Notes under the pieces: model-generated
Seen by the model: the letters and a program-made list of their open reading frames with translations, nothing else
What the model was told of the DNA's origin: nothing
Database searches by the model: none
Assembly (NCBI GenBank): GCA_963966185.1
Contig: CAWZYM010000204.1
Span: 729,001 to 793,000 of the forward strand
Source of the DNA: Rhabditoides inermis
Lineage: Eukaryota > Nematoda > Chromadorea > Rhabditida > Rhabditidae
Reading direction: 5' to 3'
Length of the DNA stretch: 64,000 bases
Translations under genes and position numbers: made by a program
In this document: positions 47,001-56,500 of the stretch, in pieces
Position numbering within the stretch: position 1 is the stretch's first letter
How the letters are laid out: the number at the start of each line of letters is the position of its first letter

Positions 47001-49313
47001 AATCGGAGCTCCGGTCGGTCTGGGGTGAACACCAGGGCGTCCTTCGCTTCTAGCAGAAACGAGGCGTTCTGGAGTCGTCTGGCGATCTGGTAGATGGTGC
47101 ACTCCGTCACGCCAAAGTCGCTGGGGTGCTCGGCGTACGTGGTGTGGTCGGGAGACGGCTCGGCGTCGATGTTGTTCGGCCTGCTGTGTCTGCCAGTGTT
47201 CTTGAAGGTCTCGTTGATGACACTGGTTGCCTGGTCGCGTAGTTTGATGGCGCCGCCTAGCGACATCATGTGCAGCACGGGCACGAAGTCAGGGTCCTCG
47301 CCGAACCGCTTCTCCATGGGCTCGATGAACAGGTTCTTTGCCGCTGCACGGTCTTGGTAGCCGCCGGCCTGCGGGTGCGGGAAGAAGTTGACAGGCAGAT
47401 GTTGAGTTATGGTCGTGTCGTCTTTGATCTTGTTGACGTCGTGGCGGGGGATGATCAGGTTTGCGAACGGGTGCTGTGTGTCGTAACAGCTCAGGTAGTC
47501 GATAGGAGTCTTTGCTGGTAGTCGGTCGTTCTTCTGTTTCTCCGCCTTCCCGGTCTTCTCCACAGTGGTTACAGCTACGACTGCGTCTCCGTCCATTCGT
47601 TGTTCTGCTCCGCTCGGTTCATCTGCCATCGGCTCAGGATCCTCCTCGATCAGCATCTCGCACAGCGGTGTGAGCAGGCTCGGTGTCATCTCGCGCTGGA
47701 CTCCTACGCCCCAGGTGGACGTCGAGCCGGTCGTCGCCGCGGTCTTAGTGGATTCCACACTGTCTGCCCTCGTCCTGGGTGCCCAGTGGTCGATCGCCTA
47801 TAAGGGTTATTGCTTTATATTTCGAGTATTCTCAGTTTGTGTTTGTAGGTATCATATTTGGTTAGCACTTGGCTCGTGCTGTATAACCAGACTATAGCGA
47901 TTTTGGATAACTGATTGATTGACTGACTGATTGATTGATTGATTGGCATGTTTGGCTACCCTTTTTATTTCGAGTGTATCTCTTTTTTGATTAATTGGCT
48001 ACCCTTTTTATTTCGAGTTATTTGGCAGAGAATTACGTTTTTGAATGTCATGTTATTCTGATAATGTGCTCTATGACTATTGTGCTTTCCAGGTTCTGCT
48101 CACCTGGTCGTCCGTCGGTGGCTCTGCGGCGAGCGAGTGGACGTTCTCCCCTGTCTCGGTGGCGTCGACATGTGAGTGCTATAGCGGTTTATTAATTATT
48201 TTTCCATATTTCTGTTGTTTCTATTTATCTACCTTGAGCCTCTTCTGTTCGACTTCCATTGATGGTTCATCCGTATCCATGTTGTTATCTTCCTCCTCTT
48301 CGACATTCTAAAATCATTTAATTGGTTGGACGATTTTCGATTCGCGTTCCAACCTCGCCGGTATCGCTGTCAGTCCGACCGGTCTTGCTATCCGCAATCG
48401 AATTCACGCGCTCTTTGAGCATTGCTCTGACCTGTAGAATAGGGGTTGATGTCACTTTGCATGGTATATTTAGCTGATAATTTATTAATTAGACTATTGT
48501 GTGTACTCACCACTTCCCGGACTTGGTCGGGTGGGGGGTGATCAGTCTCGATCTCTTCTTCGCGTCTCTCGCGCTCCTAGACATATATGGCGCGTTAAGT
48601 GACTGTTTCGTAATTAGTAGTCATTTTGTTTTTCTATTAAAATCACCTCATCATCACTCTGGCGAGTTTGGTTTTGATCGGAGCTGTCCTCGCTGCTCTT
48701 TTCCATTCCCTGTAATTGTGATTACTGTAATGGGTGTTGGTTTCTTTATATACGCGTCCCCATTATGGGCGACTCGCTACACGCACGCATGTCGTGTGTT
48801 GCTCACCTTGTTCGGCTCGTCGCCGTCACGCGAGCGGCGCGAACTCTTCTCGCGCTTTGCGCTGTTGTCCCGTCTCTTCTCGGATTTCTATTAAATATTA
48901 TATGTTATTAATCGTGATTCTTTTGTACGTGTCCCCATTATGGGCGACTCGCTGGTTACTCACCTCCTTGTCCTTGTTGCGAGCGCGTTCGCTATCACTG
49001 TCACGCGTTCCGCGACTGCTCTTCTCGCCGCGTCTCCCGCTGCTGCTGCGCCTTTCGGCTCTCTGTGAAACGTGATGCAATATTATCGAGGTTTCTCTTT
49101 TGTACATGTCCCCTTTCGGGCGACATGCGATCTACGTACCTCCTTGGATCCGTCGCGCTCGGTGTTGTCGTCGCGCTCGCGCCTCTGCCGGCGGTAGCTG
49201 CGCGGGGTCCGCGAGTCATCCTCCCTTGCCGCGTCCGATGACGCGTCCCGTTCCGGCCTCGCCTCCTTGTCCCGGTTGGAGCGTCGCCGGTCGCGGTCCG
49301 AGTCCTTGCCCAT
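44090..49313 (-). CDS. SF1 UPF1-like helicase with RS-rich N-terminus, intact (copy 2)
   Basis: Eleven exons on the minus strand: 49140-49313, 48964-49062, 48807-48887, 48647-48709, 48511-48576, 48354-48431, 48233-48307, 48104-48178, 44827-47797, 44654-44739, 44090-44587. Introns are GT/AG and the frame is continuous, giving about 1421 aa. The N-terminal ~240 residues are Arg/Ser/Asp/Glu-rich. The C-terminal half has the SF1 set: AYGSGKT (Walker A, Gly codon at 45602-45604), VMDEAS, GDMYQ, FRAHP, VQGME and LTRARE, closest in order to UPF1-type 5'-3' RNA/DNA helicases. A large middle region has no recognised domain. The gene starts back to back with gene Y and ends toward gene X. Compared with copy 1 it has an additional RS exon (48807-48887) and an additional intron (44740-44826). 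Confidence 0.88.
44740..44826 (-). other. Helicase intron present here, precisely absent from copy 1
   Basis: An 87-bp GTGAGT...TGTAG intron splits the helicase exon after CACCCTA and before ATCTGACG. Copy 1 reads CACCCTAATCTGACG without it. The joined length, 2971 plus 86, equals the 3057-bp uninterrupted exon of copy 1 exactly. The intron contains in-frame stops, so it must be spliced for full-length helicase. Confidence 0.9.
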
Positions 49314-49714
49314 GTTGACGTCCGAGAGTCGGTGGTGGTCGCTGTACAATGCGAATGTCGCAGTGTGAGGCTCTCCCTCTCCTCCACTCTTTTATGTGGT
49401 ACCTCCTCTTTTCTCTCGTGTTATGGCTTCTCCTTACTACTCCCACTCTCTCGTAGTGACTAGTTTTGTTTCGGCGGCTCTTCTGCCGGTGCCGTGTGTC
49501 ACCTTGGGACCCGTGGGATTCTTTTAGCCTTCTGGGAGTCATCAGTTTTGGTATTATCGTCTGACTCATATTATATAGTATAGTTTTGTATGTGATTACG
49601 ATAATTATCGTGCTTCGTATTCCGCAGTATATTTCTTGTGCAGTTATTGGTCTTTTCCTCTTTCGGGATATTTGTTTCCACGTTCCCTCAAATTTTCCTC
49701 TCTCTTCTCCATTT
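49314..49714. promoter_or_regulatory. Divergent promoter region between helicase gene and gene Y
   Basis: 400 bp between the ATG of the helicase (minus) and the candidate ATG of gene Y (plus). It must contain the helicase promoter, since the LTR lies more than 12 kb upstream. An open frame crosses it on the minus strand in both copies but has no coding features and overlaps both first exons. No TATA box stands out. Confidence 0.4.
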
Positions 49715-50716
49715 ATGCGCGCTCTCGCGATCGGCAGCCGCGCCGCGACCGCTTCGCATCCCACTGCGCGCGTCCCCTTCCCGATCAGCTGTTTTGCACT
49801 CGTGTCTTCTCTAGTGTATTTGTATATACTTATTTGTCCTTTTGCAATTTATTTTATACACTCTGTCTGGTTAAATAATTAATTTTGTGTCGTTATAGGC
49901 TTTACTCGTCGCCCCTGCTGTCGCTGTTCTCGTCGACAAGCCGCTCGAAGCGTTCGGCGGTCGCCGAGGTTTGTACATCCTTTAACATTATTTGTTTGTT
50001 TAAAGATTGGTTGCTCTGTTCACTTCTTGTTATTGCTCGTTTCTATTTGTTGTTTTATTTATTACCGTGTGTTATTTGCAGGCGCTATCCGCGCTGTACC
50101 TGGGCGTCGATCTCATCTACGACACTGTGCGCGGCCCGTTCGCTCGTCCTTTACCTGTCAGGTTTGCGTTTTCTCACTGTTTTTTTGCTTATATTTACAA
50201 TCATGTAGTTGTATATTCACGCGATCGTTTTAATGTTGAATGATTTGTAGTTGTGCCCGTTCTTCTCGCTGTGCGCTGTTCGGCGCTGGGCCGCGCCATT
50301 CGTACGCTCGGTTCGGCGTTGCCGTCTCGATGACCCTCTCTCGCCGAACCTCTCTCGCCGAAGGGTGTGTCCCCTTTTTTAAATTTTACTATTATCCGGT
50401 TATCGTGTTATTTCGTTCAAGTAGATGATTTGTTGTTGATTCAGGTGCCTGTCCGCCGGCCACCCGCTGGACGCGTTCGCCTCCCCTTCCTATCGTTGTC
50501 GAGGTTTGAACGGTTTTCTTTACTTATTTAGCTATTTATTTTATTATCGATTGTTTTCATATTTGTGTTATTATCGTGCCTCCTTTCAGGACGGCCTTCT
50601 CCCTCGTCGACTACAGCGCTGCGGCGCGCTCGTTCGCCGGCCCCAACGTCTGCGCGCTCCCCCTTCGATTCCCTGCTCCTTTTTTTATGCTGTTTTACTT
50701 GTGTATTGTTCCATAG
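49715..50716 (+). CDS. Putative antisense gene Y: six exons, about 182 aa, function unknown
   Basis: Exon-like blocks with GT/AG borders: 49715-49813, 49899-49968, 50082-50161, 50251-50364, 50445-50503, 50590-50716. One phase chain starts at ATG 49715 and ends at TAG 50714, total 183 codons. The last exon reads TAFSLVDYSAAARS and ends in a hydrophobic tail. A second frame is also open across most blocks (for example ALSALYLGVDLIYDTV in exon 3), so the true frame is unsettled. Against a chance set: the GC-rich blocks alternate with AT-rich introns, each with a good pyrimidine tract. No family recognised. It is transcribed toward the 3' end of pol, and the same locus is disrupted in copy 1. Confidence 0.4.
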
Positions 50717-50795
50717 CTGTAGGATAAATTATTGCCGTGTGGTCTGGACTGTACTTGACTGTACTTGGTGTTTCAAACGCTGCCTATATTTCCTT

Positions 50796-53546
50796 TTAAA
50801 CTCTCTTACGACTCAGCCCGCCTGACCGGGTGTTGTGCGGGTGGCGGTAGTGGGTACCGTCGTCAGTCGCCTCGTCTACAGGTTCGTGGTTTCCTACAGG
50901 TTTGCTCTTTATTGCGTTGCTGGGTGTTGGGGTGTTATTTGCTGTGTTGTCCTCGTTTCCTTCTTCTTGTTCGCTGGCTGTTGCCCCTGCCGGTCCGCTC
51001 GGCAAGTACGCCCTCTTGACCTGGTCTTTGTGAACTCGTCTCTCTTTGGCTTTGCTATTAGTTAGGCACTTGATTATGAGATGCGGGTGTTCTACCCTGA
51101 GGACCACGTGTTGACCGAGCCACGGAAATTGTAGCTTTTTGGACACTCCCACTTGCATGTTGTAGTTGCGCATATAGACTCTGTCTCCCACCTGAACCTC
51201 CAACGGGTGAAGATGTGTCCTGTTGTTTTGTTGTTCCCATCGGTCTCTAGCCAGATCGTTCTCCCTACTCATATACTTCCATACTCCGTCAAGATTTTTG
51301 GTTAGCTGGGCTAGATATTCGGCTTCCTCGGTAAATTCACATACCCTCCTTTCCTCGGCTCGTTTCAGCATGAGGTCTACCGCGAGCATCGGTGCTCTTC
51401 CGAACATTGCGAAATATGGTGTCACACCTCCTAGGCTGTCGTGGCTACTTGTGTTCAGCGCGAACGTGCACATGTTCAGGTAGCGGCACCACTGGCTTGA
51501 TTGGTTTTGCAGATAGCACCTCATGCAAGTTTGTAGAGTGCGTAGGTGTCTCTCCACTGTCGCGCATCCGCGGTGCAAGTACGGTGTGGCTGTGTGTTGG
51601 TCGATTCTCAGAAGTTTCATCAATTCTTTTATTAGTTCGGATGTGAAATAAGGCGCACCATCCGTCGTGATTTGCGAGCACATACCATATTTTAGTATTA
51701 CCTCGTTCATGATTGCCTCGGCGATTGTCACTGCTCTACAGTCTGGAATGGGTACCGCGATTGCGTATTTGGTAAAACTGTCTACCATGCATAGAATGTG
51801 TTTCATTCCTCGATCACTCTCGTCTAATGGACCCATCACATCGGCGTACATTGTTTGGAACGGTGAGTGCGTGATAGGGTGTAGCATCAGCTCCTTATTT
51901 CTCGCATCTCCCCGCTTCCGCTGGCATTCGTCGCACGCCTTGACCTTGTCGGCGATGTCGCTGACCATGGTCGGCCAGAAATATGTTCTACTTATTTTAG
52001 TTAGAGTTTTACGCCAGTTTATATGTCCGCTCATTGGATGCGCGTGGTATTGGTCTATCAGCTCGCTGCGTAGAGTTGCGGGTATGAACAATTTGCGTAA
52101 TACCTGTGTCGGATCCTTGCTCATCTTCTGTCGTGTGTAGACGCATCCGTTCTTGCCGATCTCGCAAGACTCGACCAGATTCAACAGTCGTGCGTGTTCC
52201 TGGTCACTGAGGCTGTCAGGAGCGTCACCTCCCTCCAATATTTTGCGAATAGAGTCGATTTCACTGTCTTTCAACTGCTCTTCTCTTGCCCTGAAGACTG
52301 GTAGTGTCTTCCGACTCGCGAGTTGCATCACTCCGACGGGCAAGCACATTGGTACTTCGATGATGTCATCGCTCTCTTTTGTATCGTCCTCGAAGTGGAC
52401 ACCTGATTCCAGTCGGGACATCATATCACCGGCCACATTTGACGTGCCTTTCACGTACTTGATTTCTAGGCCTGGGTATTGTGACAGTTCAATGGCGAAT
52501 CGTTGTAGGTTCTCGTGAATGTTTTCCGAATGGAGAATGTAGATTAGTGGCTTGTGATCTGTCATTACTGTTACTTTCTTGCCGTGTATGACAGGCTTGA
52601 AAAATCTTAGCGCGTATATGATTGATGCGAGTTCGAGGTGAACAATAGCCCATTTCTTCTGACTCTCTGACCACATCTTACTGAAATATCCTATTGCGGC
52701 GAGCGGTCTCTCGCCGTTCTCTCGCTCTTGGTATAGCGCTGCGCCCGCGGCGATCTTACTAGCATCTGTGTATAGAATAAAGTCCGCATTGTCTCTCGGG
52801 AATTCGAGACACGGCTTCTTGAGCAGTATATTTCGAATAAAATCGAACGATTTTTGCTCAGCTTCTCCCCATATGAATGGATTTTCTTTCTTTGTCAGCG
52901 CAGTTAATGGCGCCGACTCTTGCGAGAAGCTCCTAATAAAGCGTCTGTAGTATCCGGCTGTTCCAAGGAATGATTTCACTCCCTTCACTGTCTTTGGTTC
53001 TTTCATTTCTTTAAGTGCTAGTAAATTGCGGTCGCTCGGAAAGTATTTGTCAGCGGATATCTCGTGTCCTAAAAATGTTATTTTACTCACTGCGATGTCT
53101 GTCATTTTCTTTCCTGACACCTTCAGACCATACTGTCTAAATCGGCTCAGGACAGTGCGGAGATCTCGCAAATGGTCCTCGAATGTCTTGTTGGCGATTA
53201 GGACATCGTCGAGATAGTTTATAATGTTGCTATTGAGTCCTCCCAGTACTCTGTTGAGCACTCTGGAGAACGCGGACCCAGCTCCGCATAGACCCATGGG
53301 TAAACGTAAAAACACGTATGCTTTATTGTGCGTTTTCCAACACGCTTTTCGCTGCGCGTCTGGACTTAAATGTAGTTGATAATATGACTGCACTAGATCG
53401 AGGGAAGTAATATACTTGTTACCTGAGATTCTAGCTGCTACGTCTTCGGTACGGGGGAGAGGAATCTGATTAACTTCTGTCACTCTGTTAAGAGGACGGA
53501 AGTCGTCAGACACACACTCTCTGTCCTCCATCTTTCTTCGGGACAA
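50796..53546 (-). CDS. pol: pol: reverse transcriptase, RNase H, integrase (copy 2, intact)
   Basis: The 916-codon open frame is entered from gag-env-pro by the +1 shift near 53506; the first ~12 codons overlap that ORF in another frame. RT has YITSLDLVQSYYQ (motif A Asp) and YLDD at residues 111-114. RNase H starts with YTDAS near 261 and contains HLELAS and TDHKPL. Integrase has the HHCC finger (HPMSGH...CDEC), then catalytic D569, D629 and E665, i.e. DD35E. The C-terminal ~130 residues contain a GDRVYM-type chromatin/SH3-like region and a low-complexity tail. These motifs fit Ty3/gypsy-like elements. Together with the protease upstream, the element has a full set for reverse transcription and integration. 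Confidence 0.95.
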   Translation of the reverse strand: MSRRKMEDRECVSDDFRPLNRVTEVNQIPLPRTEDVAARISGNKYITSLDLVQSYYQLHLSPDAQRKACWKTHNKAYVFLRLPMGLCGAGSAFSRVLNRVLGGLNSNIINYLDDVLIANKTFEDHLRDLRTVLSRFRQYGLKVSGKKMTDIAVSKITFLGHEISADKYFPSDRNLLALKEMKEPKTVKGVKSFLGTAGYYRRFIRSFSQESAPLTALTKKENPFIWGEAEQKSFDFIRNILLKKPCLEFPRDNADFILYTDASKIAAGAALYQERENGERPLAAIGYFSKMWSESQKKWAIVHLELASIIYALRFFKPVIHGKKVTVMTDHKPLIYILHSENIHENLQRFAIELSQYPGLEIKYVKGTSNVAGDMMSRLESGVHFEDDTKESDDIIEVPMCLPVGVMQLASRKTLPVFRAREEQLKDSEIDSIRKILEGGDAPDSLSDQEHARLLNLVESCEIGKNGCVYTRQKMSKDPTQVLRKLFIPATLRSELIDQYHAHPMSGHINWRKTLTKISRTYFWPTMVSDIADKVKACDECQRKRGDARNKELMLHPITHSPFQTMYADVMGPLDESDRGMKHILCMVDSFTKYAIAVPIPDCRAVTIAEAIMNEVILKYGMCSQITTDGAPYFTSELIKELMKLLRIDQHTATPYLHRGCATVERHLRTLQTCMRCYLQNQSSQWCRYLNMCTFALNTSSHDSLGGVTPYFAMFGRAPMLAVDLMLKRAEERRVCEFTEEAEYLAQLTKNLDGVWKYMSRENDLARDRWEQQNNRTHLHPLEVQVGDRVYMRNYNMQVGVSKKLQFPWLGQHVVLRVEHPHLIIKCLTNSKAKERRVHKDQVKRAYLPSGPAGATASEQEEGNEDNTANNTPTPSNAIKSKPVGNHEPVDEATDDGTHYRHPHNTRSGGLSRKRV
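53505..53514 (-). promoter_or_regulatory. Putative +1 ribosomal frameshift site (copy 2)
   Basis: In element sense TGT GTC TGA C, identical to 5862-5871. The stop of the 2561-codon frame sits inside a conserved RT motif whose second half is in the +1 frame. A slow UGA followed by C is a known setting for +1 slippage. There is no stop codon or other defect anywhere else in either frame. Confidence 0.6.
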
Positions 53547-56500
53547 TTACACACTTGTGCTCCCACAGCACTCCCTCCGAGGGTGCCTCCTTGATGATTC
53601 CGGCCTTTTCGAGCTTTCTAGCGGTTGCTTCGATGCTGTCCTGCAGACAGAGGGGCACACGCGTGCTCCTGATTTTGTAGTTGGGCTTTTCAATACTGGT
53701 CTCAATTTCCACCAGTTCGTCCTGATAACCAGGTCCGATGTCGTACGGTGACTGCGCGATCACGTCGATGAACTCTTCGAATAGTGCGCGCACTCGTACC
53801 TTCTCCTCCTCTGTCAGATCGGTGTTGTCCAAATTGATCTTGAACCCGTCCTTGAAGAAGCTCTCGTCCGGCGAGATGTTGTTGACAGTCGGCTGGTCAT
53901 CGCCGATCTCTACTGTCTCGTCTCCTTCTTCCTCTACCATTTCCTCGTCGCCCTTGCCGGACTCTGACCAGATGTAGTTGGCGATGAGGTTGCCCTCCTT
54001 GTCCCTGTCGAGACGAGTTGTCTCCACTAGCGTCTGTCTGGCGAACAGTTGTATGGGCTCGTCGGTTGGGTTCGTTACCAGGATGTTCACACTGTCTCCC
54101 TCGATCACTCCGGGCGAGATCATCAGCCCCTTGGCGAGGATCCTGTCACGTACTTGCGTCGTCATCCACGCATCTGTACTTCCTTCGACTGAATTTCGAC
54201 ACCTCACGAGTGCCTCTGAACATGCGTTCACTGTACACGTGTTCTCTACTCTCAGTACTCCGTCGATCGGTTTGAACGTCTCCTTCTGTCTCGGGTGGAT
54301 GAACACTCCAGGGATCGCCTGAATGTCAACCGTCTCCGTCTCCATCACCAGTTGCCAGTTGATGTAGCAGATCCGCCATGTGGGCAGTTTGCACAGAAAG
54401 TCATTGCCCAGAATCACTTGGTATTTCGTGGGGTCGTCACACCTGTTGACGCCGTCGGAAAAGTAGACCTTGTGGATTATTGTCACACTGCCTACTTTGA
54501 TTTCGACATTCGCGTATCCTGCCATCCCGATCTTGTCGCCATTCATCCCCCTTGCGGAGATGATGTTGTCGTTCAACAAGTGGTGTTCGCCGATGAGTGT
54601 AGCGAGTGACGTGTGCGCTATGGTTACCGACGCACCCGTGTCGATCAGTCCTAACAGTGTGATATTGTTCATACGGATTGGCACCTGCGCTGCTGCGAAC
54701 TTGTTGCGCTCTTTGATGGCTACCGTCATGTTCCCACATTCGGTTTCTACCGCGTACGTCTGTCCCTTGTTGATATCCTGGTCCTGAATGATTGGAATCG
54801 TGTCGTTCTTGATTCTGACTTCTCTACGTGCGTAGTCGATAGTGATTGGGGGTAGCTGCTTGAGAAAGCTGTTGCCTAGGATAACCAGATGCGCTCCCGT
54901 CCCTCTTCTCGCTCTTTTGCAGAACAGTACAGTGACTAGTTCTGTCTGATTCCCGAGTGAGATCAGCACCTCGCCTTCGCCCTCGATGGTCATAATCTGA
55001 TCGTTTGCCACTCGAATGCCATCCCATCTGGCTTTTCTTACCTCTACTTTCAGCATGCGCGCCACTGAGATGTGCGCGACAGTCAGTTCCGATCCTGTAT
55101 CCATTATTCCGATAGCCTCTACTCGCTCATTGAGTTGAATCGGGACTTGCATCTTAAATGGTGCCTCTATTTCCGCTTCCAGTTCGAAAGAGATAGTCTC
55201 ATCACAGACTCTCGGTATAGTGTATTTCGGGTTCTTGTACGTTGCCTCGACTTGCGCTCGAGTCAATGTAGTCACTGTCCATTTATCGATGGTGATCACT
55301 CCCTTCTCGACATCCGGCTTCCAGGTGTGGAACGCGTCGATGACGTTCTTTCCAAGCAGCACTATGGGAAAGGAGTCGTTGAAATCTTCCTCTTTCAGAA
55401 AGTTGATCTTTCCCATCCGTACTTGATCCGCGATATCCAGGTACATGTATCCCCACCTCACAACTTCCTTGCCTAATGGAGTTCTCATACCGTCGCTTGT
55501 GGGCTCGTGTAGTGACGTCAGTCCAAATTGGTCGATCATCGCTGCTGACGCGTACGTACTCTTGCAATTAGTGTCTACCGATCCGAATGCGATGTGTCCG
55601 TTTACTCGTATGGGGATGTAGCAGTTGCTGCTCATCGTCGCTGCCTTTCCCCTCTCTGAGCTCATCATGTTACAAGACGGCAGTATCTCTAAACGTGGAG
55701 GCCATGACGTTGATGAACTTTGCGGTCTCGACCCGTCCTTTCCCTCCTCCGGGGTTCCGTACTCATTCGTCACTTCGAATCTGATGGTACTGGGTGGCAA
55801 TGAGAAGGGTGATGTTGGCGAGCTGTGGAGTTGGCTTATGAAGCTAGATGGCGACACGATGTTGTTGTTGTGCCCGCCTCGCTCGCGAAATCTTCGAATT
55901 GGTGTGCTCAATAGTCTACTCATCTCATATTTCACATATAGTCCTGCTACCGCCATTGCTACTCGCGCGGTCACGATCGCGCAGCAGATGTATATCCATA
56001 CATTTGCCATCGACCACTCTCCGAAAATCATGCTCATAATTGATGGTTTCATTTCGATCGGTTGGTGAACTGTTGCAAGTGATGTCATGTGATTCTCAGT
56101 CGCCTCATTGTGCATCGTCTCCCAAATTTCTTGCATTGTGGCGTGTGTTTCGGTCACTTCAGACCAGTTGGTGATCACCAAGTTGTGAAAGATTCGTAGT
56201 TCCGGGAGATGTAGTTCGCCGAATTCTGCCTCAGTCGCTGCTATTTTCTTCACCTCTTCACCACTCTTCATGATGTTGTCTACCTGATTGATCCGCCACA
56301 CTGTGCCCTCTATCACCATGCGCATTACTTCCGACTCTGCGCAGTCACTCAATGTCGATGAGCTTCGAATCACTTTGTCATTGAGGGACAGGAATCCAGT
56401 GAAGTTCTTGCTTTTCGATATTATTTCAACCCTCGGCTCTCTGTAGCACGATCCGTTACCGGCAAGATGTATACCCTTTCCTGGAACTCTCATACAGCGT

